A stretch of 64,000 nucleotides of DNA. It comes from Bacteroidales bacterium (lineage in GTDB: Bacteria > Bacteroidota > Bacteroidia > Bacteroidales > UBA932). This document shows positions 56,101 to 64,000 of the stretch, piece after piece. Location: positions 1 through 64,000 of the forward strand of contig JAQUYF010000001.1 in assembly GCA_028691975.1 (NCBI GenBank), given 5' to 3'. Made by a program: the position numbers and the translations under genes. Each line of letters opens with the position of its first letter. Position 1 is the stretch's first letter. The notes under the pieces were generated by a model. The model saw only the letters and a list, made by a program, of their open reading frames with translations, was not told the origin of the DNA and searched no databases.

Positions 56101-59100
56101 AGCGTCTTCCCGCATTTTCGGTAATTCTGGTCTTTGTCGTACTTATTGTGATAGGGGCGGGTATGATACCGCTTCTCAACATCCAGTATACCCCTTCGGA
56201 AAGGGGAAGTGAGATAAGGATAGATTACTCGTGGAGCGGGGCTTCCGCCAAACTGATGGAGGTTGAGGTTACATCCAAGTTGGAGGGGCTGATAGCTTCT
56301 GTTTCCGGAGTGAAAAATATCTCTTCAGTATCGAGAAAGGAGAGGGGGAGCATTACGGTAGAGCTGAAAGACAAGAAAAATATAGAACTTGTGAGGTTTG
56401 AAATAGCCTCGCTCATCAGACAGGTCTATCCGAAATTGCCCGAAGATGTATCATATCCTTTGATGTCGGTCTCTTCTTCGGGAACCAATGACTCTCCAAT
56501 TTTGACGTTTATCATCAATGCAGACCTGCCTACTCAGCAGATTGAAAGTTATACGGAAGATAACATTGTCAAGGAGCTTGCTCTTGTTGAAGGTGTCAGT
56601 TCCGTGAATTTGTCAGGGGCCACTCCCTTTTATGTTGAGGTGGCTTTCGATCCTGAGAAGCTTTCCTCCCTCGGAATCACTATCTCAGAACTCTCTTCTG
56701 CGATTAACAGCTCCGTGTCGGAATATGACATTGTAGGAAGCTACAACAAGACGGGCATTCTCCTTAAACATGATGTTAATGTAGAAGATCTTGGAGATAT
56801 TCCAGTTAAAAATGTTGAAGGAAGGATCATCCGTGTCGGTGATGTCGCCGGTATTGAGTACAGGGAGAGCATTCCGACCAGATATTACAGAATTAACGGC
56901 CTGAATACAATCAATGTTTCTGTCTATCCTGAAAAATTTGTCAATACGATAGACGTCTGCAATGCCGTAAAGCAGAAGATGAAGTCACTGGAGGCGGGTT
57001 TCCCCGATAAGTTTTCAGTCATTACGTCATCTGACAGTTCCATTGAGCTTAATAAGGAGCTTAATAAAATATTGATGCGAACAGCGCTTTCGCTGCTGAT
57101 ACTGCTGGTATTTGTTTATGCAGCGAGCCGGAGTCTAAAGTATCTGTTTGTAATATTTATTTCGCTTATAGCCAATATCTTAATAGCTTTTATCTTTTAC
57201 GTACTGTTTGATCTCGAGATACATATCTATTCTCTTGCAGGTATTACGGTCTCATTAGGTATTATTATCGACACATCTATTGTAATGATATCACACTATG
57301 GTTATTACAAGAATAAAAAAGTCTTTGTGGCCATTCTCGGAGCGCAACTGACCACGATTGGGGCATTGTCGGTGATATTTCTTCTGCCGGAAAAGGTAAA
57401 GACTACCTTCACAGATTTTTCTGCGGTAATCATCATTAACCTCTTCATTTCACTGCTGATATCGATGTTTTTCATACCTGCACTTGTGGATACTCTTCAT
57501 GTCAGAGATCGCGAATCTATCTCAAAGATAAGCAACAAGCGTGGTGTTATTAGGTTTAATCGCCTGTATGCTAAGTATATAAATTTTGCGAAGAAATACA
57601 AATGGGTGACTTTTATCATATTAATTCTCGGTTTTGGCCTTCCCGTCAGTAAATTGCCGGATAAACTTGGAAGTGAGGCACGTACGGCTTATTACCGGCA
57701 GCAGGATGAAGAGGAAAAGAAGGACAATTTCTTAATCATAGCATACAACAAGACTTTGGGAAGCGACTTCTTTAAAACGAAGTTAAAAGATAAATTGGAT
57801 CTGGTACTTGGCGGCAGTTTCAGACTCTTTTTGAAGCACTCTTCAAGCAATCTGTATCGAAGCCCTACGCGTCCCAATCTGTCGGTTCGTGCTTCTTTGC
57901 CTGATGGCTGCACGATAAGCCAGCTGAACGAAATCGTGCTCTATATGGAAAATTTCCTTTCTCAGTTTGAAGAAATAGAGTCATTTAAGACAGCGATTGC
58001 AAGTCATAGCAATGCCTCGATAACTATCACTTTTAAGAAAGAGGCGGAAAACACCTCGTTCCCACTTATGCTCAAAAGTGAGATTATCTCTAAGGCAATA
58101 GACTTCGGAGGTGCCAATTGGAGTGTATATGGTATTGATGACCAGGGATTTAATAATAGCGTATACTCTTCATACAAGGATAACAGGATCGCTTTTACGG
58201 GATACAATTATGATGAACTGTACAGATATTGTCAAAATTCAGTGAAAGAATTATCAAAAAATGCAAGGGTATCGGGAGCCGATATTTTCGGGCAGGTGGG
58301 ATTTGGAACCACTCTATCCAGAAGTGAGTATTTTATCGACTATGACCCTTACATCCTGGCAGCAAACAATCTTTCCAAGCTTGATGCTTACACGGCGCTC
58401 AGGGATCAACTGTACGTTCAGTCGATAGGTTCATATTACAACAATGGAGTGAATACTGCAATTCGACTGGTTTCTGCCAATAAGGCTTATTTTGATGTGT
58501 GGAACCTTAATAACGAATATATCAAAGTGGGAGATAAATCTCTAAAATTTTCCGATATCGGCAAGATAGAGAAGCACAACAGCGGCAATGATATTTATAA
58601 ACAAAATCAGCAGTACCGTCTGATTGTAGCCTACGATTTCGTCGGGCCGCATGAACTTGCGGGCAGGGTGATGGAGAAAGAGATAGATCGGTTGAACTAC
58701 TCTGTACTGCCGATAGGGTATAAGGCTGGCAAGGATATTTATTCATGGAACCTCGATAAGGACAATAATGTGGCACTTTTGCTGCTTGTGATAGTTATTA
58801 TCTATTTTATCTGCGCAATTCTCTTTGAATCACTTATTTATCCGTTGATAATAATAGGTCTGATCCCAGTCTCTTTTATTGGACTTTTCCTGATATTTGC
58901 CATTACGGGAAGCAGTTTCGATCAGGGCGGCTATGCGGCTCTTGTCATGCTATGCGGTATAGTGGTCAATGCCGGCATCTATCTGTTGAGTGAATATAAG
59001 ACACAACTTGCGCGTGGAGGCTCTTTTATCAGGGCTTACAATCACAAAATAATACCGATCCTGCTCACAGTCCTTTCCACGCTACTTGGGCTTGTTCCGT

Positions 59101-59255
59101 TTCTGTTTGACGGCAAAGATGAGGTATTTTGGTTTGCCTTTGCATTGGGAACAATCGGAGGTCTGTTATTTTCGCTGATAGCTTTGATATTCTTTCTTCC
59201 CGTCTGGCTGCCTCAGGGTGACCCAAATAAGCATATAAAAAGGGTGGCCAAATAA
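56097..59255 (+). CDS. efflux RND transporter permease subunit (second of pair, divergent)
   Basis: MKRLPAFSVILVFVVLIVIGAGMIPLLNIQYTPSERG; SLGIIIDTSIVMISHYG; MLCGIVVNAGIYLLSEY. ATGA overlap with the preceding permease. Confidence 0.92.
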   Translation: MKRLPAFSVILVFVVLIVIGAGMIPLLNIQYTPSERGSEIRIDYSWSGASAKLMEVEVTSKLEGLIASVSGVKNISSVSRKERGSITVELKDKKNIELVRFEIASLIRQVYPKLPEDVSYPLMSVSSSGTNDSPILTFIINADLPTQQIESYTEDNIVKELALVEGVSSVNLSGATPFYVEVAFDPEKLSSLGITISELSSAINSSVSEYDIVGSYNKTGILLKHDVNVEDLGDIPVKNVEGRIIRVGDVAGIEYRESIPTRYYRINGLNTINVSVYPEKFVNTIDVCNAVKQKMKSLEAGFPDKFSVITSSDSSIELNKELNKILMRTALSLLILLVFVYAASRSLKYLFVIFISLIANILIAFIFYVLFDLEIHIYSLAGITVSLGIIIDTSIVMISHYGYYKNKKVFVAILGAQLTTIGALSVIFLLPEKVKTTFTDFSAVIIINLFISLLISMFFIPALVDTLHVRDRESISKISNKRGVIRFNRLYAKYINFAKKYKWVTFIILILGFGLPVSKLPDKLGSEARTAYYRQQDEEEKKDNFLIIAYNKTLGSDFFKTKLKDKLDLVLGGSFRLFLKHSSSNLYRSPTRPNLSVRASLPDGCTISQLNEIVLYMENFLSQFEEIESFKTAIASHSNASITITFKKEAENTSFPLMLKSEIISKAIDFGGANWSVYGIDDQGFNNSVYSSYKDNRIAFTGYNYDELYRYCQNSVKELSKNARVSGADIFGQVGFGTTLSRSEYFIDYDPYILAANNLSKLDAYTALRDQLYVQSIGSYYNNGVNTAIRLVSANKAYFDVWNLNNEYIKVGDKSLKFSDIGKIEKHNSGNDIYKQNQQYRLIVAYDFVGPHELAGRVMEKEIDRLNYSVLPIGYKAGKDIYSWNLDKDNNVALLLLVIVIIYFICAILFESLIYPLIIIGLIPVSFIGLFLIFAITGSSFDQGGYAALVMLCGIVVNAGIYLLSEYKTQLARGGSFIRAYNHKIIPILLTVLSTLLGLVPFLFDGKDEVFWFAFALGTIGGLLFSLIALIFFLPVWLPQGDPNKHIKRVAK

Positions 59256-59268
59256 TTTAGCCACCCTT
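59240..59268. terminator. hairpin terminator between convergent RND and nifJ genes
   Basis: aagggtggc-caaataattta-gccaccctt; overlaps the RND stop codon. Confidence 0.7.
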
Positions 59269-59291
59269 CAATTTATCATATACCGATTAGA

Positions 59292-62200
59292 TTACTTCTG
59301 ATCAGCAAGACGTTTGTAAGTGTTGAGTCTCAACTTTGCAAACTCCTCTGTTTTGGCAAACAATTCAGTTGCATGTTCAGGGAAGGTCTTAAGTAGAGAT
59401 GAGTAACGTACTTCACCTTTCAAGAAGTCCTGGAATTTACTCCAATCAGGCTCTTTACTGTCCAAAGTGAACGGATTCTTACCTTCAGCTTCCAATACAG
59501 GATTATACCTGTAAAGATGCCAGTAACCACATTCTACTGCAGATTTCTCTTCCCTCTGGCTCAGACCCATACCTGCCTTCAAGCCGTGGTTGATACAAGG
59601 TGCATAGGCAATGATCAGAGATGGTCCGTCATAAGCTTCAGCCTCTTTAAGAACGTTCAGGAATTGTGCCTGATTTGCGCCCATAGCGACCTGAGCAACA
59701 TAAACATAACCATAGCTGATAGCCATCATGCCAAGGTCTTTCTTACGAACTCTCTTACCTGAAGTTGCGAACTTGGCAACTGCTCCGGCAGGAGTTGCTT
59801 TAGAAGACTGTCCACCTGTGTTGGAGTAAACCTCAGTATCGAGTACCAATACGTTTACATTTTCACCGGAAGCAAGCACGTGATCAAGTCCACCGTATCC
59901 GATATCGTATGACCAACCGTCGCCGCCGAAGATCCACTGTGAACGTGCAGGAATGAAGTTTTGCAACTCAAGAAGTTGTTTGCAAGTATCACAGCCACAT
60001 GCCTTCATAAGAGGAACCAACTTATCTGTAACTTCTCTTGTGATCTCACCGTTCTGGCGATTCTCAAGCCATAGTTTGAACAAACTCTTCATCTCTTCTG
60101 TGCAGCAAGAGCATTCAAGGCCCTGTTCCATCAAACGTGCAACAGTACTGCGAACTCTTTCACTGCCTACTCTCATACCGAGACCGAACTCAGCGTTATC
60201 CTCAAACAATGAGTTTGCCCATGCAGGACCGTGGCCCTTAGAGTTGGTGCAATATGGTGATGATGGGAATGAAGCACCGTAGATTGAAGAACAACCTGTA
60301 GCATTTGCAACCATCATTCTCTCACCGAACAATTGAGTGATAGCTTTGATATACGGAGTCTCACCGCAACCTGCGCAAGCACCTGAGAACTCAAACAGAG
60401 GCTGTGCAAACTGTGAGTTTTTAACATTCTGAGTCTTTGGAGCAACGCTGTCTTTGTAGCCGATGTTTGCGTGCAGGTAGTCGAAATTGGCCTGTTCGGC
60501 ATCCTGAGATTCTGCAGACTTCATAACCAAAGCTTTGTTGCCTTTGTTACCAGGACAAACGTCAGCGCAGTTACCGCAACCGGTACAGTCGGCAGGAGAG
60601 ACTTGCATTGTGAATGTATAATCTTTGAAAGTCGCATTACCCTGGATTCTCTTAATGCCTGCAGGAGCATTCTTGGCTTCTTCAGCATTCATAAGGAATG
60701 GACGGATAGCAGCGTGAGGGCAAATGAATGAACATTGGTTACATTGAATACAGTTGGCTGCATCCCACTCCGGAATATTAACGGCAATACCACGTTTTTC
60801 GAAAGCAGCTGTACCGCTTGGAATAGTACCGTCAACCATATCATGTGCAAAAATACTTACAGGAAGATCATTGCCGTTTTGAGAGTTAACGATGTCGGCC
60901 ACGTTTCTGATCCACTCAGGAGCAAGACGGTTGTAGTTTGCGTGTACATATTTGCCTGTAGCATTCTTCCAATCTTCAGGAATAGCAACTTCAGTATATT
61001 CTGCTCCACGGTCAACAGCAGCATAGTTCATCTTAACGACAGCATCGCCTTTCTTTCCGTATGATTTGTCGATGGCTTTCTTCATATAAGCGACAGCATC
61101 TTCGTAAGGAATGATGTTGGTAATCTTGAAGAATGCAGATTGAAGGATTGTATTAGTCCTTCCGCCCAAACCGATCTCAGCGGCAATCTTGGTTGCGTTG
61201 ATGATATAAAGCTTGATATTCTTGTTTACAATCTCTTTCTTAACGAAATCAGGGATTCTCTTGAAAGTCTCTTCAGTGTCCCAAAGGCTGTTCAAAAGTA
61301 GAGTACCGTTTTGTTTGATACCTTTCATAACGTCATACTTGTAGAGGTATGAAGGGACGTGGCAAGCTACGAAATCGGGAGTAGATACAAGGTAAGGAGC
61401 TCTGATCGGCTGATCACCGAATCTTAGGTGAGAACAAGTATACCCGCCTGATTTCTTAGAGTCATAGTCAAAATAACCCTGGCAATATTTAGGAGTGTGA
61501 TCGCCGATAATCTTGATGGTATTTTTGTTTGCGCCTACGGTACCATCTGAACCCAAACCATAGAATTTACACTCGTAAGTGCCCTTCTTTGCAAGAGATA
61601 TCTCTTCCTTAACCGGAAGCGATTTGAAAGTAACGTCATCGACTATGCCGATAGTAAAGCCATTCTTAGGTTCCTTGAGTCTGAGATTTTCAAATACAGA
61701 GATGATCTGTGCAGGGCTGGTATCCTTTGAAGAGAGGCCATAACGTCCGCCGACAACCATAGGAGCATTTTCGCCCATATCAGCGATAACATTCTTGATA
61801 TCCATGAATAAAGGCTCTCCAAGAGCACCAGGCTCTTTGGTACGATCCAAAACAGCGATTTTCTTAACGCTCTTAGGAAGAGCGCGAAGGAACCATTTCG
61901 CTGAGAACGGCCTGTAAAGACGTACGGTGATAAGACCTAACTTCTCTTTCTTAGTCTCTGCAAGGTAATCAATAGTCTCTTTTATGGTCTCGCATACAGA
62001 TCCCATAGCAATGATGATGTTCTCTGCATCCGGTGCTCCGTAATAGTCGAAAGGCAAATAGTGACGACCTGTAATTTCGGTAATCTCTCCCATATATCTT
62101 GCTACGATATCCGGAACTGCGTCGTAATAAGGATTGGCAGCCTCACGTGCCTGGAAGTAAACGTCAGGATTCTGAGCAGTACCTCTGGTAACAGGCTTGT

Positions 62201-62837
62201 TAGGATTCAAAGCTCTATCGCGAAATCTTGCGAGTGCTTTTTCACTAACGAGTGGTTTTAAGTCTTCAGCCTCAAGAACTTCAATCTTCTGGATCTCATG
62301 AGATGTTCTGAATCCGTCAAAGAAGTGAACGAAAGGAACGCTTGATTTGATTGCTGAAAGGTGAGCAACTGCTCCAAGGTCCATAGCTTCCTGTACACTT
62401 GATGAAGCCAAAAGTGCAAAGCCTGTCTGTCGTGTGCTCATAACATCAGAGTGGTCACCAAAGATTGAAAGAGCTTGAGCGGCTAATGATCTTGCTGATA
62501 CATGAAATACTGCAGGGAGAAGCTCACCGGCAATCTTGTACATATTAGGGATCATCAAAAGAAGGCCCTGAGATGCTGTGAAAGTAGTAGTTAAACTACC
62601 GGCCTGAAGAGATCCGTGCACTGCACCTGCAGCACCACCTTCACTCTGCATTTCGGTAACTTTAACAGTTTCACCGAACATATTCTTCTTTCCGAAAGCA
62701 GCCCATTCATCGACATATTCTGCCATAGTTGATGAAGGGGTGATAGGGTAAATAGCCGCATGTTCACTAAAGAGGTAAGCTACGTGCGCAGCTGCGTAGT
62801 TACCGTCACAAGTAATAAATTTTTTTTCTTTTGCCAT
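59292..62837 (-). CDS. nifJ: pyruvate:ferredoxin (flavodoxin) oxidoreductase
   Basis: YPITPSSTMAEYVDEWA; CIQCNQCSFICPHAAIRP; CTGCGNCADVCPG; GGDGWSYDIGYGGLDHVLASGENVNVLVLDTEVYSNTGGQ. Start trimmed to MAKEKKFITCDG. Confidence 0.97.
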   Translation of the reverse strand: MAKEKKFITCDGNYAAAHVAYLFSEHAAIYPITPSSTMAEYVDEWAAFGKKNMFGETVKVTEMQSEGGAAGAVHGSLQAGSLTTTFTASQGLLLMIPNMYKIAGELLPAVFHVSARSLAAQALSIFGDHSDVMSTRQTGFALLASSSVQEAMDLGAVAHLSAIKSSVPFVHFFDGFRTSHEIQKIEVLEAEDLKPLVSEKALARFRDRALNPNKPVTRGTAQNPDVYFQAREAANPYYDAVPDIVARYMGEITEITGRHYLPFDYYGAPDAENIIIAMGSVCETIKETIDYLAETKKEKLGLITVRLYRPFSAKWFLRALPKSVKKIAVLDRTKEPGALGEPLFMDIKNVIADMGENAPMVVGGRYGLSSKDTSPAQIISVFENLRLKEPKNGFTIGIVDDVTFKSLPVKEEISLAKKGTYECKFYGLGSDGTVGANKNTIKIIGDHTPKYCQGYFDYDSKKSGGYTCSHLRFGDQPIRAPYLVSTPDFVACHVPSYLYKYDVMKGIKQNGTLLLNSLWDTEETFKRIPDFVKKEIVNKNIKLYIINATKIAAEIGLGGRTNTILQSAFFKITNIIPYEDAVAYMKKAIDKSYGKKGDAVVKMNYAAVDRGAEYTEVAIPEDWKNATGKYVHANYNRLAPEWIRNVADIVNSQNGNDLPVSIFAHDMVDGTIPSGTAAFEKRGIAVNIPEWDAANCIQCNQCSFICPHAAIRPFLMNAEEAKNAPAGIKRIQGNATFKDYTFTMQVSPADCTGCGNCADVCPGNKGNKALVMKSAESQDAEQANFDYLHANIGYKDSVAPKTQNVKNSQFAQPLFEFSGACAGCGETPYIKAITQLFGERMMVANATGCSSIYGASFPSSPYCTNSKGHGPAWANSLFEDNAEFGLGMRVGSERVRSTVARLMEQGLECSCCTEEMKSLFKLWLENRQNGEITREVTDKLVPLMKACGCDTCKQLLELQNFIPARSQWIFGGDGWSYDIGYGGLDHVLASGENVNVLVLDTEVYSNTGGQSSKATPAGAVAKFATSGKRVRKKDLGMMAISYGYVYVAQVAMGANQAQFLNVLKEAEAYDGPSLIIAYAPCINHGLKAGMGLSQREEKSAVECGYWHLYRYNPVLEAEGKNPFTLDSKEPDWSKFQDFLKGEVRYSSLLKTFPEHATELFAKTEEFAKLRLNTYKRLADQK

Positions 62838-62982
62838 GTTTATCGTGTATTTGATATTTAATTGATTATTAATTTTGTAATTAATTAAGGTATATATAAT
62901 AAAATTCAAAATTATGGATTATTTTTGTGATAGAGAATTTTAATTCGCTATTTTTACGTTGAACCAAAAAATAAATGATTTT

Positions 62983-63666
62983 ATGAAGAAAATAATGCTC
63001 TTTACAGTCATGTTTTTAACATGCTTTGAGTGCTTTTCACAGAATGTAGTGCATTCGACGAACAGGGGAGATCTCGCTGCCAATATGATTGACAGTGTAA
63101 AGTATGTAACGCCTGAATTCCAGACCGGAATAGTTATCTTCAAGACGGGGGAAAAGACAGAAGCCAAGCTCAATATAAGTACAATCGATCAGACCTTAAG
63201 ATTTATAGATGAGAATGGAGAGGTGCTTTCAGTTCGCAATCAGGATGATATCAGCAGGGTTTCAATTAAAGGCCGTACTTTTGTCAGAGGCCGCGGCATC
63301 TATGTAGAGTTGCTGGATATGTCTTCAGATGTCATATTGGGGGTTTGCCGAAAAGTTAATTTCCTTGAGACCGAGAAGCAGGGCGCTTACGGAAAGGCTT
63401 CACCGACTACTTCCGTCACCTCAGTTTCTTCATATACGGATAACGGGTATATGTATGATCTCAATCAAAATCTTACCACACCGTTTCTTTACAAACAGAT
63501 ACCTTACCTCTACAAGAACGGTGTGTTCTATCTTGCTTCGAAGAAAGCCTTTACTAAGTGCTTTCCTGATAAGAAGGCTGAGATACAGTCATATATTGAC
63601 GAAAAAAAGGTCGACTTCAGTGACATGGACCAAGTCAGACCTCTTTTCATCATTCTGGGACGGTAA
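62983..63666 (+). CDS. hypothetical exported protein
   Basis: Signal peptide MKKIMLFTVMFLTCFECFS; no recognised domain; start placed at MKKIMLF. Confidence 0.65.
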   Translation: MKKIMLFTVMFLTCFECFSQNVVHSTNRGDLAANMIDSVKYVTPEFQTGIVIFKTGEKTEAKLNISTIDQTLRFIDENGEVLSVRNQDDISRVSIKGRTFVRGRGIYVELLDMSSDVILGVCRKVNFLETEKQGAYGKASPTTSVTSVSSYTDNGYMYDLNQNLTTPFLYKQIPYLYKNGVFYLASKKAFTKCFPDKKAEIQSYIDEKKVDFSDMDQVRPLFIILGR

Positions 63667-63673
63667 AGTATTA

Positions 63674-64000
63674 CTACTCGGATATTTTCTTGATCAGACC
63701 TTGAAGGACGGTGCCCGGACCGATTTCGGTAAATGACGTGGCGCCGTCTTTTATCATGTTCTTTACAGATTGGGTCCACCTTACCGGAGAGGTGAGCTGC
63801 TTTAGCAGATTGGCCTTTATTTCATCGGGACAAGTGTGCGGCAAGGCATCCACATTTTGGTATATCGGACACTGTGCTTTCGCAAATGAAGTGATTTCGA
63901 TGGCCTCTGCAAGTTCCATACGCGCCGGCTCCATAAGCGGAGAGTGAAATGCCCCACCTACAGGTAAAACGATAGCTCTTTTGGCTCCTGCCGCCTTAAT
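63674..64000 (-). CDS. fabD: malonyl-CoA:ACP transacylase, C-terminal part; N-terminus beyond window
   Basis: Frame stays open to the window end: IKAAGAKRAIVLPVGGAFHSPLMEPARMELAEAI...SPVRWTQSVKNMIKDGATSFTEIGPGTVLQGLIKKI. Confidence 0.92.
   Translation of the reverse strand: MKAAGAKRAIVLPVGGAFHSPLMEPARMELAEAIEITSFAKAQCPIYQNVDALPHTCPDEIKANLLKQLTSPVRWTQSVKNMIKDGATSFTEIGPGTVLQGLIKKISE

Noticed and set aside
1-64000. CRISPR array, prophage, transposase or integrase
   Set aside because: No regularly spaced repeats, Cas, phage structural, transposase or recombinase-like proteins seen in the ORF track.

Overview
This 64 kb window is a Bacteroidota (Bacteroidales-like) chromosome segment. The calls rest on gene content, on TTTG/TAnnTTTG promoters and on SusCD-type transporters. 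Most of it is ordinary chromosome: dnaB, rseC-rnfBCDGEA, glyA, tRNA-Pro(CGG), rpsO, pnp, guaB, SurA/OstA envelope genes, a hut cluster (hutH, hutI, MBL-fold, fused ftcD-cyclodeaminase), nifJ and a partial fabD. Accessory regions are: (i) a divergent pair of SusC/SusD loci whose susC 5' ends carry a 68-bp inverted near-identical segment (67/68) around the shared promoter region; (ii) a 46.5-50.4 kb locus with a nonsense-interrupted 6-bladed beta-propeller lipoprotein, a degenerate intergenic stretch, a CxxC thioredoxin-like lipoprotein, a small two-cysteine exported peptide (NVEALA-like) and a second intact propeller, followed directly by a TolC/HlyD/RND/RND export operon; (iii) a repeat-rich, hairpin-rich non-coding block between glyA and the tRNA. 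The best candidates for something undescribed are (ii) as a possible secreted-peptide system and (i) as a possible invertible or gene-conversion N-terminus/promoter switch. No CRISPR array, rRNA, transposase or prophage was recognised. All calls are from reading sequence and translated ORFs; no database search was run.
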